Notes: generated by a model from the sequence alone, not told the origin. 64,000 nt of DNA from Candidatus Fredericiella danica (GCA_016713335.1 JADJPH010000008.1:62001-126000), one strand, 5' to 3'; counted from the first letter of the stretch, positions 49,236 to 60,774 are shown. Numbers and translations: made by a program.

Positions 49236-50032
49236 ATGATGGGCTCTGACGTCCGCCAGTACAATGCACGTGCTTGGGATAAAGCGGTTGAACGCGCCAG
49301 CCAATGGACGGTGCCTGTTGATCCCGGAGATCATTGCGGGCGCGCCAGGGCGATTGGCAAGTCGGACTGACGGTGACGAAATCCGTGCTGCGCAGTTGGT
49401 TTCCGCCGCTCATGGGCCTGCGCGTTCTGTGTCTTGCCTGTGGCGGCGGTCAACAAGGACCGCGTGCTTGCAGCGGCGCACAGGTGACAGTTTTCGACAA
49501 CTCACAGCAACAGTTGGCGCAGGATCGCTATGTGGCGAGACGCGAAAATCTGGCGCTGGACACGATTGCAGGAGACATGCGCGATCTGTCAGTCTTTCCT
49601 GATGAGACCTTTGATCTGATCTTCCATCCTGTGTCCAATTGCTTTGTACCGGATGTGCGCCCCGTGTGGCGTGAGGCAGCCCGGGTGCTCGTGCCGGGTG
49701 GGATATTGCTGGCAGGATTTTGCAACCCGGTGCTCTATCTGTTTGACCAGGAAAAAGCCGATGATGGTATCCTGGAAGTCCGCCATCGGTTGCCCTATTC
49801 CGACCTGACCAGTATCAGCAACGACGAACGCCAGGTATATTTGGACGAGGAGCAGCCTCTAGAATTCGGCCATTTGCTGGAGGATCAAATCGGCGGTCAG
49901 TTGGATGCGGGACTCGTGCTGACGGGTTTCTATGAAGACATCTGGCCAGGCGCAGAACTCAGCAAATACACACCTTGCTACATCGCCACTCGATCCGTAA
50001 AACTTAATCTTGTAGAAAAGAGAGTCTCATGA
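49236..50032 (+). CDS. Class I SAM-dependent methyltransferase (frameshifted)
   Basis: A reconstructed protein of about 265 residues. It begins MMGSDVRQYNARAWDKAVER, then WTVPVDP, then (new frame near 49325) ARQGDWQVGLT and WFPPLMGLRVLCLACGGGQQ, the SAM-binding glycine loop. GAQVTVFDNSQQQLAQD and ALDTIAGDMRDLSVFPDETF, FDLIFHPVSNCFVPD complete the Rossmann core. A short out-of-frame patch near 49462-49480 looks like two compensating indels. The substrate is unknown. The stop overlaps the next start (ATGA). Confidence 0.8.
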
Positions 50033-51392
50033 CGTGGCAGGAATACCTAGACAGCCGGCGCACCGAATCCGAGCAGGAATTGCTGGACTTTCTGCGCATC
50101 CCCAGCATTTCAGCGCTGCCGGCGCATGCCGCCGACGTACACCGCGCCGGCGAATGGGTGGCGGCGCGGCTGAGTCGTGCCGGTATGCAAAACGTCGAAC
50201 TCATGGAGACGGGCGGTCATCCGGTCGTCTATGCGGATTGGCTCCATGCGGAAGACAAGCCCACCATTTTGATCTATGGCCATTTCGACACGCAGCCGGT
50301 CGATCCGATTGAACTCTGGGATAACCCGCCCTTCGAGCCGGTGATCAGGGAACGGCGCGTGTACGCTCGCGGCGCCAGCGACGACAAGGGCAATATGTTT
50401 GCGCCCATCCTGGCGCTTGATGCGTTGCTCAAAACGACCGAAAAGTTGCCCATCAACGTCAAATGTTTCTTTGAAGGGCAGGAAGAGATCGGCAGCCCGA
50501 CATTACCCGCCTTCATTGCCGCCAATCGCGAAAAACTGGCGTGTGACTTTGTAGTGAGCGCCGACGGAGGCCAGTGGGAGGAAGACCAGCCGGCGCTGGC
50601 CATTGCATTCAAAGGCTTGTGCGCGGTTCAGATCGACGTGACAGGTCCTGCATACGACGTGCATTCCGGCGGCTACGGGGGCGCCATCCAGAATCCGATC
50701 CACGCCCTGGTTTCGCTACTCGATTCGATGCGCGGGAAAGATGGGCACATCCTCATCGAAGGCTTCTATGAGCGAGTGCGACCGCTATCCGCCGAAGACC
50801 GAGCGCAGATTGCTGCCGTTCCGTTCAATGAGACCACCTATAAGACGAAACTTGGCATTGATGATGTCTTCGGTGAAGCCGGCTACACCACGCTTGAGCG
50901 TGCCTGGGGCCGGCCCACCCTTGAACTGAATGGCATCTGGGGCGGTTTCCAGGGCGAAGGCACCAAGACAGTCCTACCCAGCAAAGCGCATGCCAAGATC
51001 ACTGCCGCCTTGTTGCAGATCAGGAGCCAGGGGAAATTGTCGAGAAGATCGCAGCCCACGTGCAACGCCACACGCCACCCGGCGTCAAGATCGAAGTCAA
51101 TGTGTCTGAAAGTGGCGCCTATCCCTACCTGATGCCCGCAGATCACCTGGGCAACCGGGCCGTGCGCGATGTGCATCTGATGAACTATGGCAAAGAACCC
51201 TTATACGCACGCTCGGGCGGCACCATCCCAGTCTGCGCCATGTTTCTGGAATCGCTTGGCGTCTATACGGTGAACTTCGCCTATGGGCTGAACGACGAAC
51301 GCATTCATTCGCCAAACGAATTTTTCCGGCTGGCGAGTTTTGAACTGGGCCAGAAATCATATTGCCAGTTGCTTGAACGACTCGCTGAATAG
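50029..51392 (+). CDS. M20 family metallopeptidase / dipeptidase (frameshifted)
   Basis: A zinc peptidase of about 454 residues in the CNDP-like branch of M20. Metal and catalytic sites are visible: YGHFDTQPVDP (His and Asp), ARGASDDKGNMFAP (bridging Asp), FFEGQEEIGSP (general base Glu and metal Glu), and VSADGGQWEED. The dimerisation segment HSGGYGGAIQNPIHA follows. The frame breaks near 51030; the next frame reads GEIVEKIAAHVQRHTPPGVK and ends RIHSPNEFFRLASFE, containing the last metal His. Its start overlaps the methyltransferase stop. Confidence 0.9.
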
Positions 51393-51432
51393 CGGGTCGG
51401 GGTAAGCATGCCGGCGGCCGAAAGGGCCTGAG

Positions 51433-53222
51433 ATGGATCAGCAGAATCCGGAACTGACACAGCGGCTGCTCGAAATCGCACGCGATCTCGTGTCCAATCT
51501 GGAACTATCAGAATTGTTGCCGACAATTCTGGATCATCTCGCGCGCGTCGTCAGCTATGCCAGTTCCTCGATCATGTTGATCGACGGCGAGTATCTTCGA
51601 CCCGTCGCGCAGCGTTCGGTGTTCAACACCCATGCCGCCCCAATGACGGTGCGCATCGATGAACTGGCGCATGTGCGGGCGGTGGTGGAATCCCGGCGCC
51701 CGCTGATCATTGGTGACACCCAGCACGACCCGCGCTGGAAGCAACGCTCCAACACCTCCTTCATTCGCTGTTGGCTCGGTGTCCCGCTCGTGGTCAAGGA
51801 CCAGGTGATCGGCCTGTTCAACCTGAGCCACGGGACACCCAATTACTATGGTCCCAAGGACGTCGAGCCACACTCTCCTTTGGCGCCTATGCAGCAGTGG
51901 CCATTGAGAACGCACGCCTCTATGCACGGGCACAGCACGAAATCGCCGAGCGGATTCAAGCCGAGCGGGCACTGGCCTACGAACGGGAAATGCTGGCGCG
52001 GCGTGTGGCCGAGCAGACGGCCGACCTCCGTGCTGCAAACGAAGAATTGGCGCGTGCTGCGCGCTACAAGGATGAATTCCTTGCGGCCATGAGTCACGAA
52101 CTGCGGACGCCGCTCAATACGATCATCGGCATGAGTGACGTCATGCTGGAAGGCGTCTACGGCGTGCTGAACGAAAAGCAGCACCGGGCCATGGCCAATC
52201 TACAAGACAGCGGCTACCATTTGCTGGCGCTGATCAACGACATCCTCGACGTCGCAAAACTTGCCGCCGGGCAGATGCGCCTTCATCGCGAAGCCATCGA
52301 CGTAGACTCACTTTGCAACTCCTGCCTTGCGATGGTGAAAAAAGCGGCGGATGATAAGCGCGTCGCGCTTGTCTACACCCGCGATGAACGCATTGAAAGG
52401 ATGGTGGCTGACCTGCGCCGCATGCGCCAGATCATCGTCAATCTGCTGAGCAATGCCGTCAAATATACGAACGAAGAAGGCAGCATCGGCCTTGAAGTGC
52501 GCTGTAACGAAGAAGGAGACACGGTCATCATCACGGTGTGGGACACCGGGATCGGAATTGCGCCCGATGACATGAAGCGCCTGTTCAAACCTTTTGTTCA
52601 AGTCGATAGTTCGTTGACACGGCGCTATGAAGGCACAGGGTTAGGACTTACCATTGTGCAGAGCCTCGCCGCGTTGCACGGCGGCAGCGTTCGCCTGGAG
52701 AGCGAAGTAGGCGCCGGCAGCCGGTTTGTCGTGGCCGTGCCCTGGATCCATCCGCCTGGCGAAGTCGCCAGTAAATCCTGGAATCCCGATGGAGATTCCG
52801 ATTTCGCCAATTCTGTCCGCACCGATTCCCCATTGCTGCTGGTGGCTGAAGATAATGAGTCATCCATTGAGATGTTAACAGGCTACTTTGAACTGGCAGG
52901 TTACCGTGTTCAGGTGGCGCGGAACGGGCTTGCTGCAGTGCAACTGGCGGCATCGCTGAAACCGGATGTCATTGTGATGGACATCCAAATGCCGGAATTA
53001 GACGGCCACCAGGCAATGCAACGCATCCGCCGTGAAGACACCAGCCGGCGCGTGCCGATCATTGCGGTGACAGCGTTGGCAATGCCCGGTGATGCAGAGC
53101 GTTCGCGTGCTGCGGGCGCCGACGAGTACCTCACGAAGCCGGTAAGCCTCCGCCTTTTGCGGAAGCATATTGAACATTTGTTAACCCTGGCGACAACGAC
53201 GACCAGGGATCAAGTCATTTAG
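51433..53222 (+). CDS. Hybrid sensor histidine kinase: GAF, HisKA, HATPase, receiver (frameshifted)
   Basis: A cytosolic signalling protein of about 596 residues with no membrane helix. Residues about 20-160 form a GAF sensor domain. A coiled coil leads to the phospho-acceptor box DEFLAAMSHELRTPLNTIIG. The ATPase domain shows N box RQIIVNLLSNAVKYTNEEGS, VWDTGIGIAPDDMKRLF and GTGLGLTIVQSL. The C-terminal receiver has LLVAEDNESS, DVIVMDIQMPELDG (phospho-acceptor Asp) and ITKPV-like EYLTKPVSLRL. The frame shifts near 51870, within the GAF domain (continuation LSFGAYAAVAIENARLYARA). No cognate output regulator is adjacent. Confidence 0.9.
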
Positions 53223-53267
53223 AGCATTGCAAATACACCGTTCTATACCTTTTCAAGGAGATCCGAA

Positions 53268-55981
53268 ATGATGGAATTAAAGGCCGCTTTCCGGCGCCAT
53301 CCGCTCGATGCCATCTTCGCGCCTCGCAACGTCGCCGTCGTCGGCGCAACTGAAAAAGAAGACAGCGTGGGCCGCACGCTGCTGTGGAATCTCATCAGCA
53401 ATCCTTTTGGTGGCACCGTTTTCCCGGTGAATCCGAAGCGCTCCAACATCATGGGCATTCGCGCCTATCCGTCCATTAAGGATGTGCCGGACCAGGTCGA
53501 CCTGGCGGTGATCGTGACGCCCGCACCCACTGTTCCTGCGATTATTCAGGAGAGCGTGGATGCCGGCGTCAAAGGCGCCATCATCATCTCGGCCGGTTTC
53601 AAGGAGATCGGTCCAGAAGGCGCCAAATTGGAACAGGAAATCTTAAAGATTGCGCAGCAAGCCCGGATGCGCATCATCGGCCCCAACTGCCTCGGCGTGA
53701 TGTCGCCACTGACAGGGTTGAATGCAACCTTTGCCAAGGGCATGGCGCGGCCGGGTGGCGTCGGCTTTATCAGCCAGAGCGGCGCACTCCTGACCTCGGT
53801 GTTGGACTGGAGCCTCGATGAGAATGTTGGCTTCTCTAACTTCGTGTCGATTGGCTCCATGCTCGATGTCGACTGGGCGGACCTGATCTACTATCTTGGC
53901 GAGGATCAGCGCACCAAGGCCATCGTGATGTACATGGAAACCATCGGCAACGCCCGCCGCTTCCTATCCGCAGCCCGTGAGGTGGCGTTGGCCAAGCCGA
54001 TCATCGTTATCAAGGCCGGGCGCACCGCCGCCGCCGCCAAGGCGGCCGCATCACACACCGGCTCCCTTGCGGGCAGTGATGACGTGCTCGACGCGGCCTT
54101 CCGCCGCGTGGGCGTCTTGCGCGTCGACAAGATCTCGGACATCTTCTACATGGCGGAAGTGCTCTCCAAGCAACCGCGCGCACAGGGACCCAACCTTACC
54201 ATCGTGACCAATGCCGGCGGTCCCGGCGTGTTGGCAGTGGATGCACTGATCATGGGAGGTGGCAAGCTGACCGCGATTTCCGATGCCGCCATGGAAGAGT
54301 TGAATGGCTTCCTGCCCAGTGCCTGGAGTCATGGCAACCCGATCGACATTCTTGGAGACGCAAGCGCAGATCGCTACGCAAAGACCCTGGAACTGGCGGC
54401 CAAGGACAAGAACAGTGAAGGGCTGCTCGTGGTGCTCACACCCCAGGATATGACAGACCCAACCCAGACTGCCGAGCAACTGCGTCAGGCCGCCGCCAAA
54501 GTGGGGCGCAAACCGGTGCTTGCCTCCTGGATGGGTGGCGCAGATGTCAAGGCCGGCATCGCCATTCTCAACCGCGCCAATATTCCCACCTTCCCCTACC
54601 CGGACACGGCAGCGCAGATTTTCAATTACATGTGGAAGTACAGTTACAACTTGAAGGGCATCTATGAGACCCCCTCGCTGCCCGTCGCCAGCGAGGCGGA
54701 GCAGATGCACCGCAGCCTGGCGCGCCAGTTGATCGATGAAGTGCGCCAGAAGGGGCGCACAATCCTCACTGAATACGAATCAAAGCAAGTCTTTGCTGCC
54801 TACGGTATCCCCACCGTTGAAACGCGACTGGCCGCCACCGCGGACGCTGCGGTCAAGGAAGCCGGCGAGATCGGTTATCCGGTAGTTGTGAAGCTAAATT
54901 CAGAAACGATCACGCACAAGACCGATGTCAAGGGTGTGCAACTCAACCTGAAGAACGAGGAAGACGTGCGTCACGCCTTTGAAGCGGTGCGCGATGCGGT
55001 CACTGACCGGCATGGCGCCGAGCACTTCCAGGGCGTGACGGTCCAACCGATGATCAAGCTAGACGGATATGAGCTGATTATCGGCGCCAGCATGGATGCG
55101 CAATTTGGCCCGGTCCTGCTCTTTGGCACTGGCGGCACCCTTGTAGAAGTCTACAAAGACCGTGCGTTGGGCTTGCCGCCGCTCAATACAACGCTGGCGC
55201 GGCGTATGATGCAACAAACCAAGATTTTCGAAGCGCTGGAGGGTGTGCGCGGCCGAAAGCCCGTCGACGTCGAGGCGTTGGAGCGGCTCATGGTGCGCTT
55301 CAGCCAACTCGTCGTTGAACAACGCTGGATCAAAGAGATCGACATCAACCCGCTGCTGGCATCACCGGAACGAATCGTTGCGCTCGACGCCCGTGTCGTG
55401 CTGCATGACGCCACCATGAACGAGGCGGATCTGCCAAAGTCCGCGATTCGGGCCTACCCAACGCGGTATATGTCATCCTTTACCCTTCAGACCGGCGAAA
55501 ACGTCGATATCCGTCCAATTCGCCCTGAAGACGAACCCTCATGGTCTCCTTCAATCGCACCCTGTCCCCGTATAGCATCTACTTACGCTACTTCCATCCA
55601 GTCTCGCCCACCCAACTGATCTCGCACGATCAGTTGGCCGCGCTAACCTTCATCGATTACGACCGCGAAATGTCTTTGGTCGCTGAAAAGAAAGACGCGG
55701 AGGGGCACACTGAGATCATCGGCATGGGACAGTTGACAAAGCTACAGGGCACCAATGAGGCCGAGTTTGCGATCCTCGTTGGCGACCAATATCAACGTAC
55801 AGGGCTTGGCACGGGGTTATTGTCGCAACTCCTTGACATTGCACGCGATGAAAAGTTGGAGCGTGTCGTGGCCGAAATCCTTCCCGAAAATGAGGGCATG
55901 CGGCGTGTGTGCACAAAGCTCGGTTTTAGCTTCAGCAAGGTGCCGGATAGCAACACGATCTTTGCAGAGATCAATGTCTAA
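53268..55981 (+). CDS. Pat-like protein: ADP-forming acyl-CoA synthetase domains fused to GNAT acetyltransferase (frameshifted)
   Basis: The fusion of about 904 residues has the layout of protein lysine acetyltransferase Pat. The CoA-binding domain (FAPRNVAVVGATEKEDSVGR), succinyl-CoA-ligase-like flavodoxin domains (IIGPNCLGVMSP, VGFISQSGALLTSVLDW) and an ATP-grasp region (YPVVVKLNSETITHKTDVKG, PMIKLDGYELIIGASMDAQF) are followed by GNAT. Homologous acetylases often inactivate acyl-CoA synthetases, whereas true synthetases make ATP. The frame breaks near 55540; GNAT then reads IGMGQLTKLQGTNEAEFAIL and RTGLGTGLLSQLLDIA with the acetyl-CoA loop. CAAGGAG precedes the ATG. Confidence 0.88.
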
Positions 55982-55995
55982 CCGGTTGTAGGGCA

Positions 55996-56029
55996 AAAAA
56001 GAACCCGGCGCCGATGCGCCGGGTTCTTT
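55996..56029. terminator. Bidirectional intrinsic terminator
   Basis: AAAGAACCCGGCGC and GCGCCGGGTTCTTT flank the loop CGAT (56012-56015), with an A-run before and a T-run after. It serves the two convergent genes ending at 55981 and 56056. Confidence 0.9.
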
Positions 56030-56055
56030 GCTGTGTGAACGTTACTTCGTGAACG

Positions 56056-58329
56056 TTACTTTGCCCAACTTGCGATTTGGGAGCCGTCAAAGCCATAGTC
56101 GATCGTGATGTCGATCGGCAGCGGGCGCTTATTGCCGCCGCCGGCATCCATCACCCAGAGCCGCCAGGGACCCGCTTCTTCATCGTCCATGCGATTGCTC
56201 ACATAGACGACGTTCTTGCCGTCCGGACTCCAGGCCGGCGAGACATTGCTGGGCAGTTGATCGACCAGGGTGGTCTCGGGCCGGGTCAAGGCAAAGATGT
56301 CGCCACCCTCCGGCGTCACACTCCAGATTTCCCAGTGGCTGCCTTCCTTGGATTGGTACAGGATCCGGCCGCCGCCCGGCTGCCAATCGGGGTCCCAGTC
56401 CCAATCGCCATGAAAGACTGAGCGCGTCCGCCCATCCGGGGTGTCTTCGGTGATTTCAAGTCCGGCGGTCGATTGATAGACGATGCCTGCCTCGTTCCAA
56501 TCCGGCGCCACCGCCGAATCCAACGCATTGATGTCGCGGAATTCGGAGCCATCCGGCGCTACCCGCGAGATACCCCAATTCGGAAATTCCAACCGATCCG
56601 CGCCCGACAAAAAGATCTTGTACAGGAGGTAGGGTGGAATCTTCGGGAATTTTGACTGCAATTGCTTGAAGGAGATGCAGCCAAGAAACGGCGTCAGATC
56701 AAAGCACTTATAGGAGCCTGAATTCCGGCTAAAAACAATATAGTCGCTATCGGGGCTCCACTTCGGGCTATTCAACAGCTCACCCGAGCCGTAGACCATC
56801 CTGAGATCGCTGCCATCCATGTTGATCGACCAGATGCCATTCTCGACGCCACCACCGCGCACAAAGACAACCTTGTCGCCGGCAGCATTCACATCTGGGT
56901 CAAAGCCATTGGTCAGGAAACGCACACCCCCACCGGCAAGGTCATAGACATAGATGTTGTTGCGCCCGTCCTGAAAGACGATCTTGCCGCCAAGACCCGC
57001 TACCGGTTCGGCCTTGATCGCCGACGGGCTCTGGCCGGCGCCGACAATCGCCATCAACTGCTGCTCCTGGTCGGCGAGATCCGCGCCAGTCGCCTGTTCC
57101 GTAGCCGCAGGGGTCGCCGCTTCTGTGGTGGCGCCAGGGGCGCTTACATCGGTTGCGGGGGTTGCGGCCGGGGCGGGTGTGGGGGTGGGCGCGGGCGGCG
57201 CTTCCATCACGGGCAGGTCAGTAACCGGCTGCTCCATTTGGATGAACTGTGCAGCCACCCAGCCTTCGCCTTGTGGCAGATCGGAACGGCTGATGGCAAG
57301 CCAATCACCGGACTCGTCGCGGCCGATCACTGCTACGTCCGCACCATCGGCGGCCTTTCCCACCACGCGGTACGCCTGACCAGGTCCTGAGCGGATATTC
57401 AGCCGGCCGCCATCGCTGCTCACAATCGCCGCAACACCAACCTGGTTGGCGCTCGCGTTGGGCATTGCAGGCGCTGCCGCTGGCATAGATTCGGTAACCG
57501 TTGTGGAGGCGGTCACGTCTACGGTGGCTGCTGCTGCGGTGATTGCACCGGTGGCGGTGACTGCAGGCGTAGCCTCAGCCAACCCCTGCGCAACCGGCAG
57601 TGAGTCCACGCCAAACGCCACGATCTCTGACACCTTGATCCAGCCTTCGGCGCCCGCCGATGTCCTGGCTTGCACCCAGGCGCTGCTGCCGTCACGTGCG
57701 CTCAGTGAAAGGGCATCAGCCGGCGGCACAGCTTCCACGACCTCACCGTCCGGTGCGGAGTAGAGGTCGGCGCCCGCCGCACCAACGACCGCAATCAGAC
57801 TGCTCACGGCAGCGGCGGCACCTGTTACAGGTTTGGCGGCGCCTGTGGGTGTTGCTGCCACCTGCACCGGCTTTGCCGTCGGTGCCACGGTTGGAACGGG
57901 CGTCGGCGCAAGGGTAGGGGTAGCGGTCGGGGCGGGCGTCGGTGTTGCGGTCGGCGCTACAGTAGGCGCCGGCGTCGGTTCTACCGCCACAATCGGCAAC
58001 TTCTCCAAACCAAAGGCGACGACCTTGCTCACCTCAACCCAACCAGTTTCATTGGCTTCGGTCGTGACCTGCAACCACTTGCCATCGCTGCTGATCCCGG
58101 TCGCCGTCAACACGGCGCCCGGCGCCTGCTCGCTCTGCGCAGCGCCATCCGGTGCGTCGGTGAGCGTCGCACCCCCGGCGCCGACGACTGCCAGCATCGT
58201 GGCGCCCGCGCTCTGCGCAGAGGCATTCTGCACGGAGCCGGTCCATTGTGCGCCAACGGGCGACAATAACAATCCCACTATAAGACTTGCTGCCAGGAAC
58301 TTTTGTCCAACTCTCGGGAAACCAGCCAT
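56056..58329 (-). CDS. Secreted protein with three SH3-like domains and a TolB-like beta-propeller
   Basis: A 757-residue exported protein with signal FLAASLIVGLLLSPVGAQ. Two related SH3-like repeats (AVVGAGGATLTDAPDG.. and AVVGAAGADLYSAPDG.., each ending GW(V/I)(E/K)VS) are joined by Pro/Thr/Ala-rich linkers. A third canonical SH3b domain has GGRLNIRSGPGQAYRVVGKA and LPQGEGWVAAQFI. The C-terminal third is a WD40/TolB-like propeller: IYVYDLAGGGVRFLTNGFDP, SINMDGSDLRMVYGSGELLN, WSPDSDYIVFSRNSGS, AWSPDGKNVVYVSNRMDDEE. It is likely to bind cell-wall or surface ligands; the target is unknown. The start at 58329 has a GGAG site. Confidence 0.85.
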   Translation of the reverse strand: MAGFPRVGQKFLAASLIVGLLLSPVGAQWTGSVQNASAQSAGATMLAVVGAGGATLTDAPDGAAQSEQAPGAVLTATGISSDGKWLQVTTEANETGWVEVSKVVAFGLEKLPIVAVEPTPAPTVAPTATPTPAPTATPTLAPTPVPTVAPTAKPVQVAATPTGAAKPVTGAAAAVSSLIAVVGAAGADLYSAPDGEVVEAVPPADALSLSARDGSSAWVQARTSAGAEGWIKVSEIVAFGVDSLPVAQGLAEATPAVTATGAITAAAATVDVTASTTVTESMPAAAPAMPNASANQVGVAAIVSSDGGRLNIRSGPGQAYRVVGKAADGADVAVIGRDESGDWLAISRSDLPQGEGWVAAQFIQMEQPVTDLPVMEAPPAPTPTPAPAATPATDVSAPGATTEAATPAATEQATGADLADQEQQLMAIVGAGQSPSAIKAEPVAGLGGKIVFQDGRNNIYVYDLAGGGVRFLTNGFDPDVNAAGDKVVFVRGGGVENGIWSINMDGSDLRMVYGSGELLNSPKWSPDSDYIVFSRNSGSYKCFDLTPFLGCISFKQLQSKFPKIPPYLLYKIFLSGADRLEFPNWGISRVAPDGSEFRDINALDSAVAPDWNEAGIVYQSTAGLEITEDTPDGRTRSVFHGDWDWDPDWQPGGGRILYQSKEGSHWEIWSVTPEGGDIFALTRPETTLVDQLPSNVSPAWSPDGKNVVYVSNRMDDEEAGPWRLWVMDAGGGNKRPLPIDITIDYGFDGSQIASWAK

Positions 58330-58630
58330 AAGACACTCCAACAAATCAACAATCAAAAAAATGAAGATTCACTATGCACGATAGCCTTGCATAGACTATT
58401 TTGCCCGACAGGTGCAACTTTGTCACCTGATACTCTGCCGACAATCTATGTCAGCGTATTCTTTTTGCCGCAGTCAGGCTGTAATAATTTCTACTAACCG
58501 CTAGGTAAGTAATCATACCAGAAAAGCCTTTCAGTCCGTTATTTTCTGTTGTCGCATTTCGGGTCATTTTCGACAACTGCGTTGTGGCGCATACAATGGC
58601 CCGTACTACCATTCTAATTGGGGACGGCGA
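58330..58630. promoter_or_regulatory. Divergent intergenic region with 7-bp inverted repeat
   Basis: About 300 A/T-richer bases separate two divergent genes. GTTGTCG (58548-58554) and CGACAAC (58571-58577) form an inverted repeat, and CAGGTG/CACCTG arms lie at 58411-58429. A TACAAT -10-like element is at 58591-58596 without a good -35. No gene is seen. Confidence 0.35.
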
Positions 58631-59128
58631 ATGTCAACTTCAGCACTAGAAATCGGCGGGCGGGCGCCTTCATTTCAACTGACCGCGATCGGCTCTGGCC
58701 GTGTCATCAGTCCGGCCAGCAACAACGGCGCAGCATTGCTGCTGGCATTTCATGACCAGAACTCTGTCGACCTGGTGCAAGAGATGCAGCAGGCGGTGCG
58801 CATTCAGTATCCGGACCCTACGCACCTCTTGGCGCCAAGCCTTGTCAATATGAGCGTCGTGCCCTCACCCTTGCGCCCGCTGGCCGAGTCGGTCATGAAG
58901 GGGCAGTACAACAAAGCCGCGGAACTGATGCCTGCGGGACTGGATGTCGCCGACTATGTCATCATTCTGTGTGACTGGGATGGCAAGGTGCACAAAGCCT
59001 ACCATGCTGGCAAGGTCGCCAAGCAGCCGCAACTTATTTTGATAGACGCCGGCGGTGCAATCCGGGGCCTCTACCGCGGACGGGACCTGCGCAACGCTGC
59101 GCTGCAACTGCTCCAGGGCTTGACCTAG
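58631..59128 (+). CDS. Thioredoxin/redoxin-fold protein lacking catalytic cysteines
   Basis: A 165-residue protein whose start, ALEIGGRAPSFQLTAIGSGR, resembles AhpC/TSA and redoxin proteins, with YVIILCDWDGKVHKAYH and QPQLILIDAGGAIRGLYRGR in the later strands. At the position of the usual active-site Cys the text is LAFHDQNSVDLV, so peroxidase or disulfide chemistry is not expected. The one Cys (ILCDWDG) is in a different strand. No signal peptide is seen. It may be a regulatory or binding member of the fold. The neighbours give no clear hint. Confidence 0.6.
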   Translation: MSTSALEIGGRAPSFQLTAIGSGRVISPASNNGAALLLAFHDQNSVDLVQEMQQAVRIQYPDPTHLLAPSLVNMSVVPSPLRPLAESVMKGQYNKAAELMPAGLDVADYVIILCDWDGKVHKAYHAGKVAKQPQLILIDAGGAIRGLYRGRDLRNAALQLLQGLT

Positions 59129-59142
59129 CAAGCCTCCTCCGC

Positions 59143-60774
59143 TTACGGATTCCGCGCGGCGGCGCCAGGTCCTCCCGGACCACCGGGCCCGATCATGGCC
59201 TCAACATCCGACGACAAGTAGGTGCTGACGCTGCCGATCACTTCGTCACCGGACGTCAGTTCCTGCGACGTCACCAGGCGCCAATCCCCCTGCACGGCAC
59301 CGGGTGTCACAACCGCCGTGAACGGTGCGCCAGCACGAACCACCCGCACTGTACTGACGCCATCGGTCTGTTGAATCGCATTGCCTGGCACCAGCCAGGC
59401 GCCATCGGTGGCAGCCTGGTCACGCTGTGTGGCCTCGAACGTCGCAACCGCAGTCATGCCAGGGCGCACTCCGTTCAGATCAGCGTCGTTCAATGCGACT
59501 TCTACCAGATAGTTCACTGCACTCTGGCCTGGCTCGCTCTTCGGGGCGATCCGCAATACGCTCCCGCTAAAGGTGCGTTCGGGAAGGGCATCGAGGCTGA
59601 TTTCAGCGCGTTGGTCGACCGCCAGGGTCGCTACGTCGACTTCGGCAACCAGCACTTCGGCCTCTAAATCCGCCGGATTCGCCAACATAACGACGACCTG
59701 CCCGGAACGCACTGACTCACCGACTTCGACTTCAGTACTGGTCACGACACCGGGACTGTCCGCCTTGACCTGCGCTTCTTGCAGATTTGTCAGCGCTTCC
59801 TCCAATGCCACCAGCGCCTGCTGCAATTGCAATTCCGAGGCTGTGATCTCAAGTTGGCTTGCACCGTTTCGCAAGGTATCGAGCTTCGATTGGGCGCTGG
59901 CAACTTGCGCTTCGGCCGATGCCAGTTCATTCGGTTTCGGCTGCGCCTGGAGATCGGCCAATCGCTCCTGTGCGTCTCGAATGGAACTGACGGATGATTG
60001 AACTTCGGCATCGCTGGCCGGTTCAGCCGCGACGGCATAGTCGGCTTTTGCAGCTTCATATTCAATGGTTGCGGTCTGTAGGGCTGCGGATTCCGGTGTT
60101 GCCCCGACATCGCCCCGCCATTTGATCTCATCATAATCGCGTTGCGCCTTCTCCATGTTCACACGCGCCTTTTCGAGACTTGCCTTGAGTTTTGTCTGCT
60201 CGTCTGCGCTCAGGTCAGCCGTGACGTCGCCGTATTTTGCCTGCGCGGCAGCAAGGCTGGCGCGGGCTGCGGCCAACTCAGCGTCGGTGGCGCCTGCCTC
60301 AACATCTGCGAGGTTCGCCTTTGCGGAAGCCAAATTCGCCTCGGCATCGGCGATGTCTTCGGTGCTGGCCGGATCCATGAGTTGATCAAGTTGATTCTGG
60401 CTTGTTTGTACATCCAGCCGCGCCCGCGTGACGGCGCGTTCAAGCGTAACCGTGTCAACACCAACCAGGAGATCGCCGGTCTCCACCATGTCACCGACTG
60501 CGATTGGCAGGTCGGTCACCGTGCCATCTACTTCGATCACAATCGGCTTCTCAGCGCCGAAAACGATGGATCCTGACGCCTGGGTCGCGCTTTCGACTGC
60601 ACTTGCGGCGCGAATTTGCACCGTCGTGACGTCGTCACCAATTGATTGCGGCTGTGAACCCGGTGGGCGCAAACCGGCCTGCGCCAGGATGACAGTTGCG
60701 CCGGCGGCAAGCCCAACGAATATGACTACTACCCCTACAATCCATAGCCATTTGCGGCTCTTTTGCTTCTCCAT
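59143..60774 (-). CDS. HlyD/MacA-family efflux periplasmic adaptor
   Basis: A 543-residue membrane-fusion protein with an N-terminal anchor (LWIVGVVVIFVGLAAGATVILAQ, first 20 of which form the helix). A biotinyl-lipoyl-like half (VDGTVTDLPIAVGDMVETGD) is followed by a long coiled-coil hairpin rich in Ala/Glu (about residues 110-330) and then a second half-motif with beta-barrel (VTSTEVEVGESVRSGQVVVM). The Gly/Pro-rich end MIGPGGPGGPGAAARNP is unusual. It is encoded with a MacB-like permease and an ATPase downstream on the same strand, so it is the adaptor of that export system. Confidence 0.9.
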   Translation of the reverse strand: MEKQKSRKWLWIVGVVVIFVGLAAGATVILAQAGLRPPGSQPQSIGDDVTTVQIRAASAVESATQASGSIVFGAEKPIVIEVDGTVTDLPIAVGDMVETGDLLVGVDTVTLERAVTRARLDVQTSQNQLDQLMDPASTEDIADAEANLASAKANLADVEAGATDAELAAARASLAAAQAKYGDVTADLSADEQTKLKASLEKARVNMEKAQRDYDEIKWRGDVGATPESAALQTATIEYEAAKADYAVAAEPASDAEVQSSVSSIRDAQERLADLQAQPKPNELASAEAQVASAQSKLDTLRNGASQLEITASELQLQQALVALEEALTNLQEAQVKADSPGVVTSTEVEVGESVRSGQVVVMLANPADLEAEVLVAEVDVATLAVDQRAEISLDALPERTFSGSVLRIAPKSEPGQSAVNYLVEVALNDADLNGVRPGMTAVATFEATQRDQAATDGAWLVPGNAIQQTDGVSTVRVVRAGAPFTAVVTPGAVQGDWRLVTSQELTSGDEVIGSVSTYLSSDVEAMIGPGGPGGPGAAARNP

